Shown here piece by piece: positions 15,401 to 22,489 of a stretch of 46,192 nucleotides of DNA. Below the pieces are notes generated by a model that was given only the letters and a program-made list of their open reading frames with translations, did not search any database and had not been told where the DNA came from. Both the position numbers and the translations under genes were made by a program. Positions within the stretch are counted from its first letter, which is position 1. Every line of letters starts with the position of its first letter. Origin of the DNA: an uncultured Bacilli bacterium (GTDB lineage Bacteria > Bacillota_I > Bacilli_A > RF39 > UBA660); contig CAKOOQ010000004.1 in the NCBI GenBank assembly GCA_934098555.1, positions 1 through 46,192 on the forward strand, given 5' to 3'.

Positions 15401-16017
15401 GTACTGATCATTGTAATTTCAGTTGTGATAAAAATGATCCAAATAATTGTAATTTTAATACCTGTGATAATGGCAAATGTACTGTATTTTGTACAAACTG
15501 TATCTTTGATGGTCAAAGAACGACTTATAGTTATCGAACTGTTTCATTAAACAATTTATTCCCTAATGGAGTATCAGAAAGAGGTTACAACTGGAGTGGA
15601 ACAGGTATTGAAAATACCAAAGCTACAGATACGAAGAAAGAAATTGAAGATTCTGGAGAATCTATTTATGAGAAAGCCCAATATTCTTATACCTTAACAC
15701 CAAGTAATATGAAAAAAATTCGTGATTACAACGATGAGGTTAAATCATTTACGAATAGTGCTTTACCAGATGGAACAGCATCTATTCAATGCGAATCAAG
15801 AGATTTTAATGGTATAAGTTACAATATCAACTGTAAGAGTGGATTCCTTAATTTAATTGATACAACGGGTAAGAAGTACGCTACGGTAAATGAACGTGTT
15901 ACTAAAGATAGTGATGCCTTCATCTTATATACAACAAACAGTAATTGCTTAGATGGTGCTTGTCTTAAAAATGGTATTGGACCATCATGGAAATTGAAAG
16001 GAAGTAGTAAACAATGA
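12403..16017 (+). CDS. Giant secreted cysteine-rich protein, probable pilus-associated adhesin
   Basis: This 1204-residue protein has an N-terminal signal peptide and no C-terminal anchor. By hand count it has about 49 Cys, in clusters at about 350-500 and 980-1040 (for example CNFSCDKNDPNNCNFNTC). Its N-terminal 200 residues, with DTYCVDPG and GDIAMRWIFMKYG, recall the Cys-Gln thioester domains of Gram-positive adhesins, but the usual Gln next to the downstream Trp is not seen, so this is tentative. Codon choice (many ACA/CCA) looks slightly different from its neighbours. It lies between two coupled genes (ATGA overlaps on both sides) in the Tad operon; the best inference is a pilus tip or surface adhesin exported by Sec. 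Confidence 0.75.
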   Translation: MKKKNLFLVIILLMFIVITQNVSASTYKVERISHQFYYLMYKTPATPAGVDQESIYLNLYKATIDGVVADTYCVDPGKKYGDNGSYNLTRTIDPSTNSQLDLAVAGALKQIDNYRKQGVGGDNLKLVGDIAMRWIFMKYGGGSTSVPNAKTTPTLYKAWQAFGNSDFAITVQNKEGATLSEVVGYARNVFAAGENAVNAGYASSVSQGYIYSPEYTAVSYKVVQVVGNTRTVKFELKPKDSSLNPTQVYKNFEAGCTNTTVKCTITEKNRENGKYEPAGILIEMTIDTTNWNKQDFGIYVEPSYCDTRDASSQIVVLSKNDANTQRMLAVLPGSCPVTPEIKIKRPRIPVYADDCECNYPDGKTWDGTYTLRKYKNGNLIGTEKIDAEKDKSKVSEYSCPSADYCKNKTNNTCQKPSESTDGKYHCPNPTLPDGSCTPEDYKEQCTHNCDPDGETDEPDEEKHKNTPEGGFYCKESSPGAGDGQPCSEEEHNAKCHKNYVNCDSVVSLPGTCTELDASGDGLGDGSGAGTVEGVISDINEGDATCAKITTTNQIKKCVLGKTDATNTSYEATNEMPGNSYCKVYCKEKYNFVLPTARLTTSGGYFKLNTTVTGTRDCYVASADDSQSPIDETKFNKDLTTAQHALIDAYNVYARWKAAALKESTPVPLSCHYSADYDEDGNETCPSGYNDGVGYKKEWSWVECDYSGKCVTQKHDSYGPGNPQSGVCDCKLNAEDNRDSEHTSKYNEALKVLQQKATELNNIIAMYNSCTGAVSNTNFASSLTDATPSSTSKSTWNNNMEFDPKIEFRYDNSYSNGAWTDFNKSAGISSSSSESYCTGNINDSYECTTATTSTVPTKDVPILTCTTDGCSTRTYKISSAKWVTKSKTKTSTYRTSQSFSTYTPYGTIVMDSTKNQGVLYTQLPDDALPIKMLMTTGVFKFEFRFSNIGQSNSSRELGRLANANKANGKSVIEQKNRVTRCNDNYEASTTGGYVCHYLNNCTDHCNFSCDKNDPNNCNFNTCDNGKCTVFCTNCIFDGQRTTYSYRTVSLNNLFPNGVSERGYNWSGTGIENTKATDTKKEIEDSGESIYEKAQYSYTLTPSNMKKIRDYNDEVKSFTNSALPDGTASIQCESRDFNGISYNINCKSGFLNLIDTTGKKYATVNERVTKDSDAFILYTTNSNCLDGACLKNGIGPSWKLKGSSKQ

Positions 16018-16442
16018 GAGAGTCATATTGGGGCTATTGGATTATCCTTTTAGGTGTATTTGTTATTGTCATTATGATGCTTATCTCAAATGTGACTACG
16101 ACAAATACGCAAGATTATTATATTATTAAGGAAGTAACCGAGCAGTCAATGGTGGATGCCGTTGACCTCGCTTACTACCGTACCAGTGGTGAACTTAAAA
16201 TTAATGCTGATAAGTTTGTCGAAAGTTTTTTGAGACGTTTTTCAGAAAATGTTGCTTTAAGTACTTATCAAATTGATTTTTATGGGATTTATGAAACACC
16301 TCCTAAAGTGAGTGTTAAAGTAACGACAAAGAGTTCAACATATCGAATTGGTTCTAGTGAAGAAACGTTTGATATTGTAAATAAAGTAGATGCCATTTTA
16401 GAAAATGATGGCTCATCAACGGGTGAAAAAGTTAATGAATAG
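16014..16442 (+). CDS. TadE/minor pilin-like membrane protein
   Basis: This 142-residue protein has one N-terminal hydrophobic helix (about residues 7-27) right after MRESYWGYW, then an extracellular domain rich in beta-strand-forming residues. It resembles the short N-anchored TadE/TadF-type minor pilins, and small uncharacterised proteins found with Gram-positive Tad loci. It overlaps the adhesin gene by 4 nt (ATGA) and is followed by cpaB-like genes after 11 nt. N-terminal MRE plus an immediate helix is shared with the paired minor pilins at 21499 and 22002, suggesting common export and assembly. Precise role unknown. Confidence 0.7.
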   Translation: MRESYWGYWIILLGVFVIVIMMLISNVTTTNTQDYYIIKEVTEQSMVDAVDLAYYRTSGELKINADKFVESFLRRFSENVALSTYQIDFYGIYETPPKVSVKVTTKSSTYRIGSSEETFDIVNKVDAILENDGSSTGEKVNE

Positions 16443-16453
16443 GAGGATTAAAA

Positions 16454-17299
16454 ATGGGGAATTTACTTGTTAAATTAAAAAGATTTATCAGTAATAAAAA
16501 TACAGTTACAATTTTGTGTGTACTAGCCGGTATTTTAGTTATTTACTTTGGCTATAACTGGCGTGTTAATAAAGATACAAGTCCAACGAGTGTTCCTTAT
16601 GCGAATAAAACACTTTCTAGTGGGACGGTTATTACTAAAGAAGACATAAGTTATGTTGAAGTATCTAGTTCTGTTTTACGTAAAGCTAAAAATATGGTTA
16701 CCAATGCCTCTAATATCATTGGTAAATCCGTAAGCTATGGGGATACTATTCAAGCAAACAGTTTCTTTTTTAAGGATGCTTTGAAAGACCCAAAGGATAA
16801 TAGTTATTATCCTCTTGCTAGTATGGAAGAAGATGAAGAAGCACAGACTTTGACCGTTAATTTACATACAACGTTTGGTAATGCTATTTATCCTGGTAAC
16901 TATATAGATTTGTGGTTTCGAGGATATGATGATAACCGTAAACTCATGTATGGTAAATTTATTCAAAGTATTAAAGTTTTAGATGTAGTAGATGCAGAAG
17001 GACGTAGTGTTTTTGAAACCGGTGCGGAAAGTAGAACACCAGCCTCTTTATTATTTGCTGTTAAAAAAGAAGAAGAACACGGCTTATCGGCTGCTGATAT
17101 GAAGCTTTTAATTGATGCGGCTCAAAATAGAAGTATTGGAACATTGATTCCTGTTCCAAGAAATAAAAGTTATACGGAAAATCCTGGGGAAACCAAAATA
17201 GCCAGCACTTATATTTATAATTTTATTCTTTCTCATGTTTCTATTGTTCCAAGTGATGATGGAAATTCAAGTGTAGAGGAGGATAATACAGATGAATAG
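16454..17299 (+). CDS. CpaB/RcpC-like pilus assembly protein (copy 1)
   Basis: This 281-residue protein has one N-terminal membrane helix (about 19-37) followed by a SAF-like domain (VPYANKTLSSGTVITKEDIS, then IIGKSVSYGDTI) and a second extracellular domain with NYIDLWFRGYDD. This is the architecture of CpaB/RcpC, which in Tad systems sits outside the membrane and probably contacts peptidoglycan. The ATG has a strong AGGAGG site. It overlaps the second copy by 8 nt. The two proteins share the N-terminal VRLKRYLGNKNTVTILCV-type block, the SAF region and the C-terminal NPGETKV segment, so they arose by tandem duplication. Confidence 0.85.
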   Translation: MGNLLVKLKRFISNKNTVTILCVLAGILVIYFGYNWRVNKDTSPTSVPYANKTLSSGTVITKEDISYVEVSSSVLRKAKNMVTNASNIIGKSVSYGDTIQANSFFFKDALKDPKDNSYYPLASMEEDEEAQTLTVNLHTTFGNAIYPGNYIDLWFRGYDDNRKLMYGKFIQSIKVLDVVDAEGRSVFETGAESRTPASLLFAVKKEEEHGLSAADMKLLIDAAQNRSIGTLIPVPRNKSYTENPGETKIASTYIYNFILSHVSIVPSDDGNSSVEEDNTDE

Positions 17300-18080
17300 T
17301 TTTACTGTTAGATTAAAAAGATATTTAGGAAATAAGAATACCGTCACTATTTTATGTGTCGTCGTTGGTCTTATTGTTTTATTTGTAGGGTATAATTGGC
17401 GTGTCCGTCAAGCTATTGACCCCGTTACGGTTCCCTATGCAAAAAAAGAGCTTGCGGCTCGACATGTCATTACCGCGGATGATATTGATATGATGGAAGT
17501 AAATAGTACCGCCCTAAAAAAAGCTACGAATGTAATACGTAACCGAAATGACATTATTGGTAAAGAAGTGACGTATGGAAATGTGGTTAGGGAAGGTAGT
17601 CTTTTTTACAATGAAGACTTAACAGAACCTGAACTTTCTCCTGATTATGTTTTACAAGATATCGCGGATGGTTATACGGCGTTTTCTTTATCGGTTCAAG
17701 AAAGCTATACCTATGATAATTATATTACGATTGGTAGCTATATTGATTTATGGTTTAAAGGTGAAGATGATTATGGCAAATACATCTTTTCTAGTTTTGT
17801 CAAAAGTATTCGTGTTTTAGATGTTAGAGATAGTAAAGGTGTTTCTTTAAGAAATGCTGGTGCGGGGGCACCTGCCGAGTTTTTATTCTCTGTACCAGAT
17901 GAACTTTATTCTCTTTTAGTAAAGGCAACCGAGATTGGTGAATTAGAACCCGCTCCTAAAGGGGCAAGTTATACCGCTAATCCTGGAGAAACAAAAGTAA
18001 CCAGTGATTATGTTCGTAATTTCATTAATTCCAAATCAACGGTTATTCCTGATGAAGATGTAGGTGATGACAATGAATGA
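17292..18080 (+). CDS. CpaB/RcpC-like pilus assembly protein (copy 2)
   Basis: This 262-residue paralogue of the preceding protein has one membrane helix (about 18-36), SAF-like VPYAKKELAARHVITADDID, NDIIGKEVTYGNVV, and GSYIDLWFKGEDDYG. It is slightly shorter, lacking part of the copy 1 C-terminal loop. Keeping two diverged CpaB proteins suggests a heteromeric collar or a division of labour. Its ribosome binding site (AGAGGAGG) lies in the end of copy 1, and its own end overlaps the start of the CpaF ATPase gene, so the three are translationally coupled. Confidence 0.85.
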   Translation: MNSFTVRLKRYLGNKNTVTILCVVVGLIVLFVGYNWRVRQAIDPVTVPYAKKELAARHVITADDIDMMEVNSTALKKATNVIRNRNDIIGKEVTYGNVVREGSLFYNEDLTEPELSPDYVLQDIADGYTAFSLSVQESYTYDNYITIGSYIDLWFKGEDDYGKYIFSSFVKSIRVLDVRDSKGVSLRNAGAGAPAEFLFSVPDELYSLLVKATEIGELEPAPKGASYTANPGETKVTSDYVRNFINSKSTVIPDEDVGDDNE

Positions 18081-19182
18081 TGCTGTCTTTTCCCAATTAG
18101 ATTTTGGACCTTTAGATGAATTTTTAAAAGATGATAATGTCACCGACGTATCTTATACAAATGGTGGTCAAGTTTGGCTTAAAACTTTAGATAAAGGTGT
18201 TTACCAAGTGGACCGTCCTGAAATAAACAATACTTTAATGGAAAAATTGGCCTTTCAATGTGCTAACGTTATGGGCAAAACTTTTAATATGGCCCATCCA
18301 ATGCTCGATGCGGAAAGTGCGGAACTTCGTTTAAACTTTATTCATGAATCTATTGCCACGAACGGTATTGCTTGTGTTATAAGAAAAACACCGGCTAAGA
18401 TTCGTTTAAATAAAGAAAAATTATTGAATGAAAAATATGTGACGGCATCCGTTCATGAATTTTTGATGAAATGTGTGGAAGGACATGCCAATATTATTGT
18501 AAGTGGTGAAACGGGTTCAGGTAAAACGGAGCTTGTTAAATACCTGGCAAGTCATATTAAAGAAAATGAAAAAATTATTACGATTGAGGATACTTTGGAA
18601 CTTCACTTAGACCGTATTTTTCCTCACCGAGATATCGTGGCCTTAAAAACAAATAATATCGCCAGTTACTCAGATATCTTAGTCGCTTGTATGAGACAGA
18701 ACCCCATTTGGATATTACTTTCCGAGGTTCGTTCTGCCGAAGCTGTTATGGCGGTTCGTAATAGTATTTCATCCGGACACCATATTTTATCAACAATCCA
18801 CTCTGATAAAGCCAGTTTAATTCCTATGCGTATGTTCTCTTTAATTGAAAGTAACATTGATGTGGAGCAATTTGTCACTACCATTCACCGGTATGTTCAA
18901 ATTGGTATTTACGTTAAAGGATATATGAGTAAAGAGCTTAATCGTTTTCAAAGAGAGATTTTGGAAGTTTGTGAATTTTATGTGGATGAAAATAATAAAC
19001 CAAAAGTTAATACGATTTACAAAAAGACTTTAACAGGTGAAATTACCATGAATAATCCTACAAAAAACTTAAGAGATTACTTGGGTATTGGTGGTGTTGT
19101 TTTACCTGATGATATTTTTAAACTGGATGAGGAAAGTACGAATACGATTCATTTACCTAAGCAAACGGTAGAGACGTTGTAA
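18073..19182 (+). CDS. CpaF/TadA-type secretion ATPase
   Basis: This 369-residue cytoplasmic ATPase belongs to the VirB11/GspE superfamily and would power pilus assembly. Features in order: an N-terminal domain with DDNVTDVSYTNGGQVWL; Walker A VSGETGSGKTELVKYL (about residue 143); the Asp box ITIEDTLELHL; Walker B ILLSEVRSAEAVMAV; and the His box SGHHILSTIHSD. It groups with CpaF/TadA rather than VirB11 by context (TadB and TadC follow). Of three in-frame starts (GTG 18064, ATG 18067, ATG 18073), 18073 is best spaced from AGGTG at 18062-18066. Confidence 0.92.
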   Translation: MNDAVFSQLDFGPLDEFLKDDNVTDVSYTNGGQVWLKTLDKGVYQVDRPEINNTLMEKLAFQCANVMGKTFNMAHPMLDAESAELRLNFIHESIATNGIACVIRKTPAKIRLNKEKLLNEKYVTASVHEFLMKCVEGHANIIVSGETGSGKTELVKYLASHIKENEKIITIEDTLELHLDRIFPHRDIVALKTNNIASYSDILVACMRQNPIWILLSEVRSAEAVMAVRNSISSGHHILSTIHSDKASLIPMRMFSLIESNIDVEQFVTTIHRYVQIGIYVKGYMSKELNRFQREILEVCEFYVDENNKPKVNTIYKKTLTGEITMNNPTKNLRDYLGIGGVVLPDDIFKLDEESTNTIHLPKQTVETL

Positions 19183-19198
19183 AGAAGGTGGGTCAAAA

Positions 19199-20095
19199 AT
19201 GATAGAACTAATAATATTAATTGGACTCGCCATATTTTGCTTATCTTATCGTTTTAACAATGGTGAAAATGTCTATAAGTTTTTTGTGACACAGGTAACA
19301 ACGGCTTATGATAAATATGCTCCTTATAGTTTTAAAGAAGTTCGAGCGAAAACAAAAGAACTTGGTCAAGAATATACACCTAGACAATACTTAACCCAAG
19401 TTATTGTCTTCGCGGTAGTTGCGGGTGGTATTAGTTATCTTTATTTTTACAATCTTATTATTGCCCTTATTTACGCGGGTATCGCTGTGGCTTTTATTCC
19501 TTATTTAGCTTATTTAAGGTGTCAAAAAGTGTATAGTGAATTTATTTTTGAACAAATTCAAATTTACACAACGAACGTTATTATGGAATTTAATACCACA
19601 CAGAGTTTTGTAAAATCCCTAGAAGGAGTAAGAGATTCTGGTATCTTAGAAAATCCGGTTTTGGAAGATGTTAGAACCATGATTGATATGTCTTATCAAA
19701 ATGGTACGATTGATGAATCTATTGAATTTTTTAATCATAAATATCCTTATTACATGGTTAAAAATATGAATCAACTTTTCTTACAGATTACCAAAGAAGG
19801 TGCGAAAGACTCTGGTCAAGCACTTGAAAATATGAGTATGGATATCGATACCCTTGTTGAAGGGGTTTATCGTGACCAGATTGACCGTAAAGAATTTCAT
19901 CGGCGGTTTATCACTTTTGGTTTAGCCTTATTTTTACTTGTTATGGCCATGCAGTTTTTACTCGGTACAGACTCTTATATCGAACTTTTAGATAGTTGGT
20001 ATGTTCAACTTATCTTACATGCCATTATTATTATCAATGCTTTCTTTTTAATAAGTGGCGAGAAGTTTTACTATGAAGATGTGGGGGTGGAATAA
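19199..20095 (+). CDS. TadB-like inner-membrane platform protein
   Basis: This 298-residue protein has helices near residues 1-15, 64-105 (two), 235-255 and 266-285 around a cytoplasmic T2SF-like region with FIFEQIQIYTTNVIMEFNTT. T2SF proteins form the platform that the CpaF ATPase rotates or clamps. TadB proteins are about this size. It starts 16 nt after cpaF with AAGGTGGG and overlaps the tadC-like gene by a single base (TAATG), so the two platform proteins are translated together. Confidence 0.8.
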   Translation: MIELIILIGLAIFCLSYRFNNGENVYKFFVTQVTTAYDKYAPYSFKEVRAKTKELGQEYTPRQYLTQVIVFAVVAGGISYLYFYNLIIALIYAGIAVAFIPYLAYLRCQKVYSEFIFEQIQIYTTNVIMEFNTTQSFVKSLEGVRDSGILENPVLEDVRTMIDMSYQNGTIDESIEFFNHKYPYYMVKNMNQLFLQITKEGAKDSGQALENMSMDIDTLVEGVYRDQIDRKEFHRRFITFGLALFLLVMAMQFLLGTDSYIELLDSWYVQLILHAIIIINAFFLISGEKFYYEDVGVE

Positions 20096-20883
20096 TGTAT
20101 TGGGAAATTGTTATACTAGCTGTTATTCTTCTTTTTGGAATGAATTATACGGGTAAAATCAGTGCCAATCGTTTTGTGGCTGATAATGAGGTATATTTTC
20201 GAAAATTAAAAGAAAATGATTGGGATTTTTATGTCAAAGCTCGTTATGGTGATGGGGTAAATCCAGATTTCCTTTTTAATAATCGGATTAAAAAAGGCCT
20301 TATTACTATTGTCATCATGCTTTGTTTCTTTGTCTCTAAATTAAGTTATATAACCGTTTTATTTGCTATTTTAGCTGGCTACTTAGTTTTTAGAATGGAT
20401 TACACTAACTTAAAAAATTATTACAAGAAACACTTAACAGAAATTGATTCCATGCTACCACATTACTTAAAAAGTTTGGAAATTTTAATCCAGCACTATA
20501 CGGTACCGGTAGCCCTAGGTAAAAGTATCGATGATGCACCACAAATATTTAGGGAAGGTTTACAAGAACTGATTAATCAAATTAATGACGGAGATGACAC
20601 GATTAACCCTTACATGAATTTTGCCAAAACTTATCCGGTAAGGGATTCTATGCGAATGATGCGTTTGCTTTATCGTCTTTCTTTAGGAAGACAAGAGCAT
20701 AAACAAGAACAACTTCTTACCTTTTCTAAAACGATTTCAAACTTACAACAAAAAGCCCGTGAATTAAAATATAAAAACCGTTTGGAAAAAATGGAAGGTA
20801 AAACGATGAAAATGCTTATTACCACCGGTCTTGGGGTTATGATATTGCTTGTTTTCGCCGTTTTACAAATGATGAATATGTAG
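20095..20883 (+). CDS. TadC-like inner-membrane platform protein
   Basis: This 262-residue protein has two central helices (about 66-98), a cytoplasmic helical T2SF-like domain (SMLPHYLKSLEILIQHYTVP, and MRLLYRLSLGRQEHKQEQLL), and a C-terminal helix LITTGLGVMILLVFAVLQMM. It pairs with the TadB-like protein as the second platform subunit, as in all Tad systems. It is the last gene before the pilin promoter at 20920. I infer TadC mainly from position and topology; sequence similarity to classical TadC is weak by eye. Confidence 0.78.
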   Translation: MYWEIVILAVILLFGMNYTGKISANRFVADNEVYFRKLKENDWDFYVKARYGDGVNPDFLFNNRIKKGLITIVIMLCFFVSKLSYITVLFAILAGYLVFRMDYTNLKNYYKKHLTEIDSMLPHYLKSLEILIQHYTVPVALGKSIDDAPQIFREGLQELINQINDGDDTINPYMNFAKTYPVRDSMRMMRLLYRLSLGRQEHKQEQLLTFSKTISNLQQKARELKYKNRLEKMEGKTMKMLITTGLGVMILLVFAVLQMMNM

Positions 20884-20905
20884 CTTTTTTTAAAAAATAG
20901 TATTA

Positions 20906-20948
20906 AATCCGACAACGGATTGATATTTTAATAAAAAAAAGTTATAAT
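20906..20948 (+). promoter_or_regulatory. Near-consensus pilin promoter overlapped by a small hairpin
   Basis: TTGATA (20920-20925), 17 nt of A/T-rich spacer and TATAAT (20943-20948) is one of the strongest promoters in the window. It allows high pilin expression inside the operon. A perfect 6-bp hairpin, AATCCG (20906-20911) and CGGATT (20916-20921) with an ACAA loop, ends inside the -35 box. It may be a weak terminator for the upstream genes or a protein-binding site. Confidence 0.7.
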
Positions 20949-20979
20949 AATTTATATAGTATAAAGGAGGAAATAATTT

Positions 20980-21219
20980 ATGAAAGAGGCAACAGGCGAA
21001 CTTAATATGACGGTTGTAACTGTCGTTGCTATTGCTGCAGTAGCTGCATTCTTCTATGCATTTATTTGGCCTAGTATTCAAACGAATATTTTAAATAGTG
21101 CAAAATGTTCTTCTGCATATTCTTGTGATTGTAAAGGTAATACCTGTGATTGTTTATACCTAGACGATTCACAACAAGAACAAAAAGTTAAATGTCCAAA
21201 GAATAATCAAAAAGGATAA
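20980..21219 (+). CDS. Flp-like pilin with Cys-rich tail (copy 1)
   Basis: This 79-residue protein has a short leader KEATGELN, then a hydrophobic helix (MTVVTVVAIAAVAAFFYAFI) and a C-terminal domain with six Cys. A Gly-Glu junction at residues 6-7 looks like a prepilin-peptidase site. Size, position after TadC and a very strong ribosome binding site (AAAGGAGG) fit the major Flp pilin. Unlike classical Flp pilins, the tail is Cys-rich, so the fibre may be stabilised by disulfides. No prepilin peptidase gene is visible in the window. Confidence 0.78.
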   Translation: MKEATGELNMTVVTVVAIAAVAAFFYAFIWPSIQTNILNSAKCSSAYSCDCKGNTCDCLYLDDSQQEQKVKCPKNNQKG

Positions 21220-21234
21220 TAGGAGGATTATATT

Positions 21235-21492
21235 ATGAAAGAGGCGACTGGTGAGTTAAATAGTACGGTTATTGTTGTTGTTATCGTGGCTATGCTAGTG
21301 GCCTTTTTATATTCCACTGTCTGGCCTATTTTAAGAGGAAACTTAAATGCTACCACGAAATGCAGTAAAGCCATTTGTGCCACCGAACCCAATAGTGATA
21401 ATAAAACGGTCAATTGTTACGTTTGTGAAGGAAATAGCGGGAATGGTAATTGCAACAGGTCAGAAACATTCACGTGTGCATGGAAGGGGTAA
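21235..21492 (+). CDS. Flp-like pilin with Cys-rich tail (copy 2)
   Basis: This 85-residue paralogue of the preceding pilin has the identical leader MKEATGELN, a hydrophobic helix STVIVVVIVAMLVAFLYSTV, the WP turn, and a six-Cys tail. Only the N-terminal half is conserved; the exposed tails differ, as expected for surface-exposed pilins under selection, or for a major/minor pair. It starts 15 nt after copy 1 with AATAGGAGG and ends just before the TTG start of the next gene. Confidence 0.78.
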   Translation: MKEATGELNSTVIVVVIVAMLVAFLYSTVWPILRGNLNATTKCSKAICATEPNSDNKTVNCYVCEGNSGNGNCNRSETFTCAWKG

Positions 21493-21498
21493 TGGATT

Positions 21499-22005
21499 TT
21501 GAGAGAAGCCATAGGTGGAACTTGGGTGTTCCAAATCGTTATTATCTTTATTTTGCTTTTTACTGGTTTTATGTGTTTAACCATTAACCGTTCCAAAGCT
21601 TTTAATGTTAAAGATCAAATTTTACAAACGATTCAAAGCTATAATGGGATAGATTTACAAAGTAGTTATGACGGGGAAGAAACTGGTCCTTTAGCTGACA
21701 TTGTAAGCTATATTACGAATAACTCTTACCGGACTACTGGCGTTATGCCAAGGGAAACTATTCCAGATGGTGGGGTAAGACAGTGTTATACAAGAGATGG
21801 AAAACAAACCGAAAACAATCCAGTATTTTGTATTACCAAGGTACCGGTGATGAATGATATTACAACGGATGTAAAAGAACTTCCTGATATGAGTTACTAT
21901 CAAGTCGTCGTTTTTTATCAACTTGATTTACCTGTTTTTCATGACCTCTTTAATTTCCGGGTGGTTGGAAACACCAAAATACTTTATGGAGGTGAACTTA
22001 AATGA
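21499..22005 (+). CDS. Minor pilin-like protein (pair member 1), TTG start
   Basis: This 168-residue protein has MREAIGGTW followed at once by a hydrophobic helix (about residues 10-30) and an extracellular domain with two Cys (RQCYTRDG, VFCITKVP). It is a paralogue of the next gene, which begins MRQAIGSTW. That match fixes the start at the TTG 21499, as no ATG fits. The weak start codon may lower expression relative to the pilins. TadE/TadF-like proteins are often encoded as such a pair and may prime or cap the Flp fibre. The end overlaps the next gene by 4 nt (ATGA). Confidence 0.72.
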   Translation: MREAIGGTWVFQIVIIFILLFTGFMCLTINRSKAFNVKDQILQTIQSYNGIDLQSSYDGEETGPLADIVSYITNNSYRTTGVMPRETIPDGGVRQCYTRDGKQTENNPVFCITKVPVMNDITTDVKELPDMSYYQVVVFYQLDLPVFHDLFNFRVVGNTKILYGGELK

Positions 22006-22478
22006 GACAGGCGATTGGTAGTACATGGCTTATGCAACTGGTTATTGTCTTTACCCTTATCTTTGTTGCCTTTTTAGCTTTATCCATTAATTATACGAAA
22101 GCTTTTAAAATGAAAAATGAGCTTGTTAATATGATTGAGGAAAAAGAGGGAATTGGTTTAGGAGATGGCCAGGGAGCGATTATGCTCATTAATAACTACT
22201 TAACTTATAACAATTATACCAAAACAAGTGGTTGTGCGACAGATGAGTATGGTGTAAGAGACCTTGAAACCGCCGAGATTGAACCTGCTGAAAAAGGCAA
22301 AAAATATTATTATTGTGTGAAAAAAATAGCTTCTGCGACAGAAAATTTACCAAGACGAGCTCGTTATCGTATCAAAATATTTTTTAATTTTAGTTTACCT
22401 ATGATTGGGGATATTTTTACCTTTTCTGTTGAAGGAACAACGATTGATATTGGTCATACCATAACAGATATTGATTAG
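22002..22478 (+). CDS. Minor pilin-like protein (pair member 2)
   Basis: This 158-residue protein has MRQAIGSTWLM, a hydrophobic helix (about 10-30), KAFKMKNELVNMIEE like its neighbour, and an extracellular domain with a Cys pair (SGCATDEYG and YYYCVKK) and a strand-rich end. It resembles member 1 in the N-terminal 45 residues and in the last 30 (RIKIFFNFSLPMIGDIFTF against VFYQLDLPVFHDLFNF), so the two are tandem duplicates with diverged middles. They are translationally coupled through ATGA. A TadE/TadF-like role is inferred. Confidence 0.72.
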   Translation: MRQAIGSTWLMQLVIVFTLIFVAFLALSINYTKAFKMKNELVNMIEEKEGIGLGDGQGAIMLINNYLTYNNYTKTSGCATDEYGVRDLETAEIEPAEKGKKYYYCVKKIASATENLPRRARYRIKIFFNFSLPMIGDIFTFSVEGTTIDIGHTITDID

Positions 22479-22489
22479 GAGGAAATAAG

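Noticed and set aside
17292..18080. The second CpaB-like gene as an assembly duplication
   Set aside because: The two copies differ at many residues and codons along their full length, so they are diverged paralogues and not a sequencing artefact.
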